Source: Micropruina sonneratiae
GTDB taxonomy: Bacteria > Actinomycetota > Actinomycetes > Propionibacteriales > Propionibacteriaceae
Length of the DNA stretch: 64,000 bases
Assembly: GCF_025972045.1 (NCBI RefSeq)
Contig: NZ_JAPDHX010000005.1
Span: 62,001-126,000, forward strand
Direction: 5' to 3'
Position numbers and translations under genes: made by a program. The notes beneath the pieces are model-generated. The model was given only the letters and a program-made list of their open reading frames with translations. It had not been told where the DNA came from and did no database searches. Of the stretch, positions 29,984 through 38,330 are shown piece by piece; within the stretch, counting starts at the first letter, position 1, and every line of letters starts with the position of its first letter.

Positions 29984-31108
29984 CTAGCCGGGCAGCCGCG
30001 CCGTCCGCAGTGGTGACAGGGCGGCGATCCCCAGGGCGAAGGTGAACAGGACGATCACCGTCGCGAGGGCCGGGCCGGTGCCGATCAGGCCGACCACGGC
30101 CCCGCCCAGCAGGGCGCCGAGAGCACCCATGGTGCGGTTGGCCGAACGGATGATCCCGTTGACCCGGCCGAGCAGGCCGTCGGGGGTGACGGCCTGCCGG
30201 TAGCCGAGCGAGTTGGGGTTCTCCACTCCCCCGGCGAAGCCGTGCAGCACCATCGCAACGAACAGAAGCGCGGGCGCGGACGGCGCGGCCGCGACCAGCA
30301 GCCAGGCCGGCGGATACAGGACCAGGGACGCGATCACCGCCCATCCGGTGCCGAGCCGGGAGCCCAGCCCGGGCGCCAGCGTGGCTCCCAGCAGGGCGGC
30401 GAACCCGACGGTGGTGAGCAGCAGGCCGTAGCCGAGCGCCGTGAGCCCCATCGTGCGCAGGGTCAGCAGCGACAGCACCGTCAGCCCCATCCCGTTGGCC
30501 ACGAACCAGACGTGCGTCGAGACCGCCAGGGGCCCCAGCGTGGGGTGCCGGTAGGTGGCCCGCCAGCCCTCGCCCAGCTCGGTGCGCAGGCGAGCCTGAC
30601 GCCGGGGCCGCCGTGGCTCGTCCACCCGCAGGGACGCGTTCAGCGCCGCCTCGGCCAGGTAGCTGACCGAGTCGACGAGCAGCGCGACCGGCGCACCCAG
30701 TACGCCGACCAGCCCGCCACCGATGGTCGGCCCAAGCGTCTGGGCGGTGTTGTCGGCCTGGTCGAGCCGGGCGTTGGCACGCACGAGGCCGTCCCGCGGC
30801 ACCAACCGGGGCAGGAACGACTGGGTTGCGGCGAACCCGAACACGGCGAACGCCCCGAACACCAGCAGTAGGCAGACCAGCAGCCACACCTGCAGCACTC
30901 CGAGCCACCACAGCAACGGGATCAACGCCAGCGACACCGCGCGACCGATCCCTGCCCAGACCAGGACGGTCCGGCGCGGCCACCGGTCGACGAACACGCC
31001 GGCGAAGAACCCCAGGACCGCGTAGGGCACGAACTGGGCCGCGTTGACGACGCCTACCTCGAACGGGCCGGCGCCCAGCAGCTGGATCACCAGCACCGGC
31101 AGCGCCAC
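29984..31108 (-). CDS. Major facilitator superfamily transporter (N-terminus uncertain)
   Basis: An MFS exporter of the macrolide-efflux type, with about 11-12 helices. VDRWPRRTVLVWAG between helices 2 and 3 is the MFS A-motif variant, and GRVNGIIRSANRTMGALGAL the second-half equivalent. The GTG at 31108 gives 374 residues but removes part of helix 1. The same frame upstream encodes FLRYWLGAALSAFGTAVTAV, which is clearly the expected start of the protein, up to about 31165, yet no ATG, GTG or TTG precedes it. The true start is therefore an unusual codon overlapping the end of ilvE, or the 5' end has been damaged. Confidence 0.75.
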   Translation of the reverse strand: MALPVLVIQLLGAGPFEVGVVNAAQFVPYAVLGFFAGVFVDRWPRRTVLVWAGIGRAVSLALIPLLWWLGVLQVWLLVCLLLVFGAFAVFGFAATQSFLPRLVPRDGLVRANARLDQADNTAQTLGPTIGGGLVGVLGAPVALLVDSVSYLAEAALNASLRVDEPRRPRRQARLRTELGEGWRATYRHPTLGPLAVSTHVWFVANGMGLTVLSLLTLRTMGLTALGYGLLLTTVGFAALLGATLAPGLGSRLGTGWAVIASLVLYPPAWLLVAAAPSAPALLFVAMVLHGFAGGVENPNSLGYRQAVTPDGLLGRVNGIIRSANRTMGALGALLGGAVVGLIGTGPALATVIVLFTFALGIAALSPLRTARLPG

Positions 31109-31169
31109 GGCGGTGACTGCGGTGCCGAACGCGCTGAGCGCGGCGCCCAGCCAGTACCGCAGGAACGCG

Positions 31170-32258
31170 CTAGACGTGATGCAGCCAGCCTCGGGTGTCC
31201 TCGACCCGGCCGTACTGGATGTCGAGCAGGTGGGAACGGACGGCGGCGCTGATCGGCCCCGGCGTCCCGGCGCCGACGATGAAGCTGCGGTCGGCGCCGT
31301 TGACGCCGGGTGCCGCGAATCCGACCACCGGGGTGACCACGGCGGCCGTGCCGCAGGCGAAGACCTCGGTGATCGTGCCCTGCTCGACGCCGTCGAAGAC
31401 CTCGTCGATCGCGACCCGGCGCTGCACCGGGGTGAGTCCGTGTTCGGGCGCCAGGGCGAGGATCGAGTCGCGGGTGACGCCGTCCAGAATCGTGCCGGTC
31501 AGGGCCGGCGTGACCAGTTCGCCCGCGGCCGTGACGAACATGATGTTCATCGTGCCGCACTCCTCCACCCAGCGGTGCTCGACGCCGTCCAGCCAGATCA
31601 CCTGCTGGCAGCCGTGGTCGGCGGCTTCGCCGGCGGCGGCCAGGCTGGCGGCGTAGTTGCCGCCGCACTTGGCCGCGCCGGTACCGCCCTCGGCCGCCCG
31701 GGTGTAGTTCGGCGTCGCCCACAGGGTGACCGGTTCGGGGTAGTACGGCCCCACCGGTGAGGCGATCACACAGAACGTGTACTCCTTCGCCGCCCGGACG
31801 CCGATCAGCGTCTCGCTGGCGATCTCGAACGGCCGCAGGTAAAGGCTCTGCTCGCCGTCGGGCGACGGCACCCAGTCACGGTCCAGGTCGACGAGCTCGG
31901 TGACCGCCGCGACGAAATCGTCCTCGGGCAGCGGCGCCATCGCCAGCCGCCTGGCCGAGTTGGCGAACCGGGCGGCGTTCTTCTCCGGCCGGAAGATCGC
32001 CACCCCTTTGTCGGGCTGCCGGAACGCCTTCAGGCCTTCGAAGATCTCCTGGCCGTAGTGGAACGTGGCCGCACCCGGATGCAGTTCGAACGGACGCCGT
32101 CCGACGATCTCGCGGTCGGCCCACCCCTGGCCGTCGCGCCAGATCGCCAGCGCCATGTGGTCGGTGAAGTTCGCCCCGAACACCGGCTTGGCCACGATCG
32201 CTGCCCGCTCGTCGGCGGGGGTCGGGTGCTCTGTCCGGCTCAGGGTGAAGGTGGCCAT
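31170..32258 (-). CDS. ilvE: Branched-chain amino acid aminotransferase
   Basis: A 362-residue class IV PLP aminotransferase that makes or degrades valine, leucine and isoleucine. The PLP Lys lies in AAKCGGNYAASLAAA, with GTMNIMFV and the phosphate-binding ACGTAAVVTPV near the C-terminus; GQEIFEGLKAFRQPDKGVAI is the substrate-loop signature. ATG 32258 begins MATFTLSR, typical of the family; the open frame upstream has no conserved residues. It is divergent from the CHAT operon. Confidence 0.95.
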   Translation of the reverse strand: MATFTLSRTEHPTPADERAAIVAKPVFGANFTDHMALAIWRDGQGWADREIVGRRPFELHPGAATFHYGQEIFEGLKAFRQPDKGVAIFRPEKNAARFANSARRLAMAPLPEDDFVAAVTELVDLDRDWVPSPDGEQSLYLRPFEIASETLIGVRAAKEYTFCVIASPVGPYYPEPVTLWATPNYTRAAEGGTGAAKCGGNYAASLAAAGEAADHGCQQVIWLDGVEHRWVEECGTMNIMFVTAAGELVTPALTGTILDGVTRDSILALAPEHGLTPVQRRVAIDEVFDGVEQGTITEVFACGTAAVVTPVVGFAAPGVNGADRSFIVGAGTPGPISAAVRSHLLDIQYGRVEDTRGWLHHV

Positions 32259-32376
32259 GGCCGCAGAGTAATGCCCCGCCGGAGACGGCCCCGGCCCGAC
32301 CGGGTGCCGGATGGGTAATTCAGCCCTCTTCACCGCAGGAGGTCGTGCAACACCGCTGAGCGAGGGCGCCGGCGGA

Positions 32377-32394
32377 GGTGGCAAAACTGCCACC
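32377..32394. promoter_or_regulatory. Perfect inverted repeat upstream of the CHAT operon
   Basis: GGTGGCA-AAAC-TGCCACC, 7-bp arms with a 4-nt centre, lies 101 bp before the first CHAT gene in the 237-bp region shared with divergent ilvE. It could be an operator or a leader hairpin. No regulator gene is adjacent, and nothing else is evident in this region apart from a ribosome binding site (GAGAGGAG) before the CHAT gene. Confidence 0.4.
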
Positions 32395-32495
32395 AAGACC
32401 ACTGCGACCTGCTCGGCCTAGGGTGCTCGGCAGCGGCTCTTCGCGGGTGTATCACCTCGCACACCCCGGCCTCCTGCCGGTGAGAGGAGCAGTCC

Positions 32496-34562
32496 ATGGA
32501 CCCCGTGATCGTGCTGGACGCCACGATGAGCGTCGGTGCGGCGCGCACGGCGGTGACCGGCCTCGCCCCCACCGACCGGGTGGTCGTCCGGCGCCGTGAC
32601 CCCCGCGGCGGTGCGACACCGCTGTGGTACCCGCTGCCGTCCGACGACCTGGCCAGGGTGCTCGCCGGCGACATCGACCCGGCCATGCCGCTCGAGGTGT
32701 CGCTCGACCTGCATGAACACGGCGCCTCGGACAACAGGCAGTTGGACCATCCCGACGTCACCTCGGGACGCTGGACGGGCCTGGTCGTCGACGGCTCGCG
32801 GGCGGTCGGCTGGATGGTCGCCGACGCAGCCGCCGGCGACCGTGGACCCACCCGCGGCATCGACTTCGGTGGCCCGGCCGAGGCCCCCCCGACCGGCGCA
32901 CCCCAGCCGGGTATGGGGGTGAATCCAGCCGACGGCGGCCCGGTGCCCGCAGAGGGCGGCACACGGCCCGGTCCGCTGCCGGAACTGGTGCTGGCCTACC
33001 CGCGCGTCGACGTGCCCGAATCGGTGCTGCCCGGGCAGACGTTCGACGTCGTGATCGGACTCTCCCGGCAGGTCCAACCGGGAGTGATGGGTGCTCTGAT
33101 GCGGTTCCTGCCGGCGCCGACCACTCTCACCGTCCAGCTGAAGGCGGAGGGCTTCGAGCTGGCCTCCATCCGCCACGAGTTGCCGTTCGATCCCAGCGAC
33201 GTGGCCGCCAACACCGTCACCGTCGCCCTCACTGCACCCGCCGTCACGCAGGCGTGGCGAGGCCGGATCGAGGTCGAGTACAGCTCCAACGGCCTGCTGA
33301 TCGGCACCGCGTGGCGTGAGCTGGTGGTCACGCCCGGCGCTGCGGAGCACCCGGCCACATCCACGGCGGGCGGCGAGGTCGCCGTCCAGCTGGACCAGCG
33401 GTTGCCCATCGACCTGACCGTCTCGATCAGCCGGGGCCAGGCCGACGGCACCTTCCTGTGGACGTTCACCACCCCGCACCCGGTCGCCCTGCCCGACGAA
33501 CAGGTGATCACCGAACTCGACTCCGACACCGCCGAGACGTTCGCGCTGCGCAAGATCCGCGAGATGGCGAAGGTGGACGGCAGCCCGACCGCCGAGTTGA
33601 AGGTCAACGGGGTGGCCCGCGAGATCGGTGCCCAGGTGCCGTTGTGGTGCTGGAAGGTGCTGGCGGCCGTCTGGCGGATCGCCAAGGACGCCGGCCGGGT
33701 GCCGACCCTGCTGATCGTGTCGCAGGAATCGCTGGTGCCGTGGGAACTGGCCACCACCGACGCCGACTACATCGTCGACCGTGACCTGGTGGACGCCGAG
33801 GCTCCGCAGATCCTGGGCGCGCAGTGGGCGGTCGGACGCTGGCGTCCGGCCGGGCCGGAGACGCCGTCGGGGGTGCGCCGCCCCACCACCACCCCGGCCG
33901 AGGCACTGCCGCTGACCACGCTGGTGGTCGTGGTCGGCCAGTACACCCCCGAGTCCCGCCTCAAGCCGCTCGAGCAGGCGATCGCCGAGGGCCGCCAGCT
34001 CACCGACAGCTACCCGGCCAAATGGGTGGACGGCACCGACGACCAGGTCGCCAGCCTGCTGCTGGGCACGTTGAAGGACGACCGTGGCGAGGCCGTGGAC
34101 GCCCAGGTACTGCACGTCGCGGCGCACGGCGAGGTCGACCCGGACCGCCCCATCAGCGACGGGGTGATCCTGTCGAACTCGGCGGTGCGCATCGACGAGT
34201 CGATCGTCAGCGGCTCGCCCTTCACCCGGACCTCGGCGCCGCTGGTGTTCCTGAACTGCTGCCAACTGGGCAGCCCCACCACCGGCGCACTGATCGAGGG
34301 CGGGCTGGCGGCCGCGTTCCTGACCAGCGGGGCCCGGGCGTTCATCGCGCCGCTGTGGAACGTCAACGACGGAATCGCCAAGGACACCGCGCTGGCCTTC
34401 TACGACCAGGCGATCAACGCCGGGCGTCCGGTCGGTGAGGTGATGCGTGAACTGCGGGCCAGGTACACCACCGCGTTCCCCAAGCGTGACCAGACCACCC
34501 CGCTCGCGTACGCCTACTACGGGCACCCCGCCCTCGTCCTCACCAGGCAGGAGACCACCTGA
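32496..34562 (+). CDS. CHAT-domain (caspase-like) protease, first gene of a three-gene operon
   Basis: A 688-residue protein. The C-terminal CHAT domain (about residues 400-685) has the catalytic His544 in LHVAAHGEVD and the catalytic Cys (588 or 589) in LVFLNCCQLGS, followed by GLAAAFLTSGARAFIAPLW and the terminal YAYYGHPALVL, the standard order of this caspase-related family. Just before it, LLIVSQESLVPWELA is the conserved entry strand. Residues about 160-290 look like a beta-sandwich domain (VLPGQTFDVVIGLSRQ, GRIEVEYSSNGLLIGTAWRE), and a Gly/Pro-rich stretch separates it from the N-terminal 120 residues. It overlaps the hydrolase gene by 1 bp (TGATG), so their ratio is coupled. CHAT proteases act in regulated proteolysis and in type III and other defence systems. 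Confidence 0.9.
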   Translation: MDPVIVLDATMSVGAARTAVTGLAPTDRVVVRRRDPRGGATPLWYPLPSDDLARVLAGDIDPAMPLEVSLDLHEHGASDNRQLDHPDVTSGRWTGLVVDGSRAVGWMVADAAAGDRGPTRGIDFGGPAEAPPTGAPQPGMGVNPADGGPVPAEGGTRPGPLPELVLAYPRVDVPESVLPGQTFDVVIGLSRQVQPGVMGALMRFLPAPTTLTVQLKAEGFELASIRHELPFDPSDVAANTVTVALTAPAVTQAWRGRIEVEYSSNGLLIGTAWRELVVTPGAAEHPATSTAGGEVAVQLDQRLPIDLTVSISRGQADGTFLWTFTTPHPVALPDEQVITELDSDTAETFALRKIREMAKVDGSPTAELKVNGVAREIGAQVPLWCWKVLAAVWRIAKDAGRVPTLLIVSQESLVPWELATTDADYIVDRDLVDAEAPQILGAQWAVGRWRPAGPETPSGVRRPTTTPAEALPLTTLVVVVGQYTPESRLKPLEQAIAEGRQLTDSYPAKWVDGTDDQVASLLLGTLKDDRGEAVDAQVLHVAAHGEVDPDRPISDGVILSNSAVRIDESIVSGSPFTRTSAPLVFLNCCQLGSPTTGALIEGGLAAAFLTSGARAFIAPLWNVNDGIAKDTALAFYDQAINAGRPVGEVMRELRARYTTAFPKRDQTTPLAYAYYGHPALVLTRQETT

Positions 34563-36058
34563 TGCCCACTCTCGACGGCAGTTCGCGTTCGGTCAGCCTG
34601 GGCGGCGGCATCGAGGTCCGGGCGCCCGGGTTGCGTGGCTGGGCCGAGGCGCACGACGTCAGCGCGACCGGCGACACCCGGGCGCCCGACGTGGACGGCT
34701 CGGGCGTCGCCCTGGACACGGCGCTGACCAGGGAAGGCTTCCTGCGGCTCGGGGTGATCACCCTCGACGTGGTGCCCGAACCGCAGGCACCGCCGAGCGA
34801 CGTCCGCTCGCCGACCACCGACGTCGACGGGCTGGAGGTGACCGTGCCCGACCTGGGCGACGACGTGGCCCAGGTGCTGCTCGCCGTCGACGAGAACGGC
34901 GTGGTCAACTGGAACTTCCCGGTGGACGGCGGCGGCGCCCTGGCCCCGACCACCCGCGGCTCGGGCGACGTCGTCCGGTTCATCGTGCCGGCGTTCGCGA
35001 CCGAGCCCAGCCCCGGCGACGGCAGCGACCGGGGCGTGTTCGGGTTGATCGGCCGCAAGGTGCTGGAGCTGGTGGCCCTGCCGCTGTCGCGGCTGGTCGT
35101 GCCACCGCTGGCGGGGGCGGCGGCCAGGCTGTGGGAGTCGAAGTCGCGGATCGCACGGGTCCGGCCGTTCACCCCGGGCGACTACACCTCCGCCGACGTG
35201 CCGAGCCTGTCCGACGCCGACTGGCAGCGGCTGGCGTCGGGGCGCAGCCTGTGGTTCGTGCACGGCACGTTCGTCAGCACCCACACCGCCTTCCAAGCCT
35301 TCCCGCGCGACGTGCTGGCGGCGCTCACCGACGCCTACGGCGGACGGGTCGCGGCGCTCGACCATCACACGCTGGGCGTCGACCCGCTCGGCAACGCCGA
35401 CCTCGTCCGCGAACTGGTGCCGGACGGGTTGGATCTCGAGGTCGACATCGTCTGCCACAGCCGGGGCGGCCTGGTGGCCCGGGCGTTGGCCGGGCAGGGC
35501 ACCGACGCGGTGTTCGACGTCCGCCGGATCGTGCACGTCGCCAGCGCCAACCACGGCACCGCCCTCGCCACGCCGTCCAACCTGGTTCCGTTCATCGACC
35601 GGATCACCACCATCGTCAACCTGCTTCCGGACGGCCCGGCCGCCCTGGTCGAGGCGACGCTGACCTCGGTGCTGGTGGTGGTGAAGATCATCGCCACGTA
35701 CGGCCTGGTCGGCATTCCCGGGCTGGCGTCGATGGATTCGGCCGGCGACTTCCTGGCCGGCTTCAACAGCACCGAACTGCCCGCCGAGCAGTACGCCGTC
35801 GCCGCCGACTTCAGCCCGACCGGCGGGTGGCGGGCGATGACGCTGAAGAACGTCGAGAACCTGGTCGTCGACCGGGTGTTCGGTACCGCGGCGAACGACC
35901 TGGTGGTGCCCACCGCCGGGGTGTACGAGGGCGAGGACGCGATGAACATCCCCGAGAACCGCAGGCTGGTGCTGCCGCGCGAGCGGGGCGTGTTCCACGG
36001 CAGCTTCTTCGGTCAGGGTGACGTCGCGAAGCAGATCGCGGGCTGGCTGACGGGTTAG
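34562..36058 (+). CDS. Alpha/beta hydrolase (lipase/PGAP1-like) between two CHAT genes
   Basis: A 498-residue protein. The hydrolase core begins at LWFVHGTFVSTHTAF (oxyanion-hole strand, about residue 228). The nucleophile Ser is in IVCHSRGGLVARAL (about residue 299), a GxSxG-like elbow with Cys-His before the Ser, and the late HGSFF may hold the catalytic His. SANHGTALATPSN is typical of PGAP1-like or triacylglycerol lipase-like families. The N-terminal 200 residues (LGGGIEVRAPGLRGWAEAHD, DVAQVLLAVDENGVVNWNF) look beta-rich and may interact with the CHAT partner. It sits in the middle of the operon with a 1-bp overlap upstream and a 9-bp gap downstream. It could be an effector or a substrate of the proteases. 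Confidence 0.82.
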   Translation: MPTLDGSSRSVSLGGGIEVRAPGLRGWAEAHDVSATGDTRAPDVDGSGVALDTALTREGFLRLGVITLDVVPEPQAPPSDVRSPTTDVDGLEVTVPDLGDDVAQVLLAVDENGVVNWNFPVDGGGALAPTTRGSGDVVRFIVPAFATEPSPGDGSDRGVFGLIGRKVLELVALPLSRLVVPPLAGAAARLWESKSRIARVRPFTPGDYTSADVPSLSDADWQRLASGRSLWFVHGTFVSTHTAFQAFPRDVLAALTDAYGGRVAALDHHTLGVDPLGNADLVRELVPDGLDLEVDIVCHSRGGLVARALAGQGTDAVFDVRRIVHVASANHGTALATPSNLVPFIDRITTIVNLLPDGPAALVEATLTSVLVVVKIIATYGLVGIPGLASMDSAGDFLAGFNSTELPAEQYAVAADFSPTGGWRAMTLKNVENLVVDRVFGTAANDLVVPTAGVYEGEDAMNIPENRRLVLPRERGVFHGSFFGQGDVAKQIAGWLTG

Positions 36059-36067
36059 GGGGCGGTC

Positions 36068-38278
36068 GTGGCGGCGATGGAGTACCTGGACTTCGACCTG
36101 GCGGTCGAGGCGACACCGACGCCCGGCACCTACCAGGTCTCGGTGCTCGCCTCGCCGCGCGGTGAGGCGTCCGGGCAGATGGTGTTCCCGTTCAACGCCG
36201 ACGCGCTCGAGAACGTGATCCTGAAGCTGGGCCGCACCCGCACCGGCGTCCGTTCGCTGGGGTCGCCGACCCAATCGGTCGCGGAGAAGTTCGGGCGCGA
36301 ACTGTTCGACGCGTTGTTCGCCGGCGAGGTGGGCAGCCGCTTCGAGAGCAGCCTGGACGAGGCAGCCGACAGCGGAAAGGGCCTGCGGATCCGGCTGCGG
36401 CTTGGCCGGGCGCCGCAGCTGGCCGATGTCCCGTGGGAATACCTGTACTGGGCGAGCCGGCGGCGCTTCCTGGTGTTGTCGTCGAAGACGCCGGTGGTGC
36501 GCTACCTGGAGCAGCCGCGCAGCGTGACGCCGCTGCTGGTCACCCCGCCGTTGCAGGTGTTGCTGGTGGTGTCGTCGCCGACCGACCTGGCCACGCTGGA
36601 CGTCGCCGCCGAAGTGCAGCGGATCAACGGCGCTCTCGCCGGCCTGGAGGGCGCCGGGCAGGTGCAGGTCACCGTGCTGCAGACCGCGAGCCTGGGCGAG
36701 CTGAGCCGGGCGCTGCGGCAGGGGCCGTTCCACGTGCTGCACTTCATCGGCCACGGCGGCTTCAACGACAGCACCGGCGAGGGGATGCTGGCGTTCACCG
36801 ACGACGAGACCGGACGGGCCCGGCTGGTCTCCGGCGGCGACCTGGCGACGTTGCTGCAGGATCACGACACGCTGCGGTTGGTGCTGCTCAACGCCTGCGA
36901 GGGTGGGCGCCAGTCGCCCGCCGATCCGCTGGGTGGCGTCGCGCAGGCGCTGGTGTCGCAGGGTGTCCCGGCGGTGATCGCCATGCAGTTCGAGATCACC
37001 GACGCCGCCGCCACCCGGTTCTCGGCGGAGTTCTACGCCGCCATCGCCGACGGCTACCCGATCGACGCCGCCCTGGCCGAGGCGCGCCGGGCCGTGTATA
37101 GCGACAACAACGACGTCGAGTGGGGCACGCCGGTGCTGTACCTGCGGGCCAGCGACGGCCGCATCTTCGACGTCGCCGGTAAGCCGGCCGCGGCCTCCGC
37201 GGTTCCCACCGCCCCCGACGCACCGGCCGGTGAGGCCGCGGCTCGGGTGGTGCCCGTGGTCGTGCCGCCGTGGACGCCACCGCAGCCCGAGCCGGAGCAG
37301 GCGCAGGCGCAGCAGCCGCCGATACAACAGCCGCCGATACAGCAGCCGCCGGCCGGCCCGGCCAGCCCGGTCGCGGTCGCTCCCGGGGGCGGCGGGGTGA
37401 GCGGCCGCTCCCACCCGGCCCGATGGGCGATCCTCGGGGCCGCCGTCGCGGTCGTCGCGCCGATCCTGTTCGTCTGGCGTCCGTTCCCGCTGCCGTGGGG
37501 CAGCAGCACCGACACGTCCTCGCCGCATCCGACGCCGACCGACACGGTCACGCAGTCCGGCCTGCCGACCACGCCCACGCCGAGCCGGTCCACCCGCCGG
37601 CAGACCCCGACCCTGCCGCCGGTGCGCCAGGTGGGCACACTGCAGGCGGAGCGGGTCACCACCCCGCTGACCATCGACGGCCGAACCGGCGACTGGGCGT
37701 GGCAGTACGTGGCCCGCGCCACCAATCCGATCGCCGGCAACTCCTCGGCCACCGCGAACGTCTACCTGATGTGGGACTCCGATGCGCTGTACGTGCTGGC
37801 CGACGTCACCGACAGCCGCCCGCGTCCGCCCGACCCCGACGACCCCAGGCGGACCTTCCGTGGCGACTCGGTGATCCTCGAACTTGGCCCCGACAAGCGG
37901 GGACTGGCGGCGTCCGACCTGGCCCGGCCCACCGACGCCTACTACATGTTCGGGGTGCCCGATCAACAGCAGCCGCTGGTCGCGGTGCTCAAGCCGAACG
38001 CCGAGGGCACCTCGTTCGAGCTGCTCGGGGACGCCAGCGGCATTCAGTCCGCAATCGAGCTGACCGAGACCGGTTACGTGCTCGAGGCACGGATTCCGTG
38101 GGGGGCGACCGGGCTCAACCAGCACGTCGCCGGAACCGTGCTGGCGGCCAACGTCAACGTGTCCGAGCGCAAGTCGGGCAGCTTCGCCAACCTCGGCATG
38201 CGCAGCACCAATCCGCAGCGCAGCGCCGAGGTGCGGGCGCACCCCGCCTACTGGCACGACCTGCAGTTGCGGGCGTAG
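36068..38278 (+). CDS. CHAT-domain protease with membrane helix and C-terminal CBM9-like domain
   Basis: A 736-residue three-part protein. The CHAT protease (about residues 1-370) has LADVPWEYLYW, catalytic His229 in LHFIGHGGF, catalytic Cys277 in LLNACEGG, GVPAVIAMQFEI and the closing PVLYLRASDGRIF. A Pro/Gln-rich linker (with QQPPIQ repeated) leads to one membrane helix at about 451-470 (WAILGAAVAVVAPILFVW), and a Thr/Ser/Pro-rich stalk leads to a C-terminal domain (about 535-736) resembling CBM9/DOMON-type sugar-binding domains: LTIDGRTGDWAW, VYLMWDSDALYVLADVTD, FRGDSVILELGPDKRG and TGYVLEARIPWGA. The protease thus faces the cytosol and the binding domain the outside. GTG 36068 follows AGGGGG. 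Confidence 0.88.
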   Translation: MAAMEYLDFDLAVEATPTPGTYQVSVLASPRGEASGQMVFPFNADALENVILKLGRTRTGVRSLGSPTQSVAEKFGRELFDALFAGEVGSRFESSLDEAADSGKGLRIRLRLGRAPQLADVPWEYLYWASRRRFLVLSSKTPVVRYLEQPRSVTPLLVTPPLQVLLVVSSPTDLATLDVAAEVQRINGALAGLEGAGQVQVTVLQTASLGELSRALRQGPFHVLHFIGHGGFNDSTGEGMLAFTDDETGRARLVSGGDLATLLQDHDTLRLVLLNACEGGRQSPADPLGGVAQALVSQGVPAVIAMQFEITDAAATRFSAEFYAAIADGYPIDAALAEARRAVYSDNNDVEWGTPVLYLRASDGRIFDVAGKPAAASAVPTAPDAPAGEAAARVVPVVVPPWTPPQPEPEQAQAQQPPIQQPPIQQPPAGPASPVAVAPGGGGVSGRSHPARWAILGAAVAVVAPILFVWRPFPLPWGSSTDTSSPHPTPTDTVTQSGLPTTPTPSRSTRRQTPTLPPVRQVGTLQAERVTTPLTIDGRTGDWAWQYVARATNPIAGNSSATANVYLMWDSDALYVLADVTDSRPRPPDPDDPRRTFRGDSVILELGPDKRGLAASDLARPTDAYYMFGVPDQQQPLVAVLKPNAEGTSFELLGDASGIQSAIELTETGYVLEARIPWGATGLNQHVAGTVLAANVNVSERKSGSFANLGMRSTNPQRSAEVRAHPAYWHDLQLRA

Positions 38279-38330
38279 TCGAGAGCGCCACGCCCTGCCG
38301 CGGGGTGGCGGTTCGCCTTAAAGTGTGGCC

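Noticed and set aside
34517-38257. Minus-strand open frame of 1246 residues opposite the CHAT operon
   Set aside because: It is rich in Arg, His, Gln and Gly, as expected for antisense of GC-rich genes, and has no domain; the plus-strand proteins have clear catalytic motifs.
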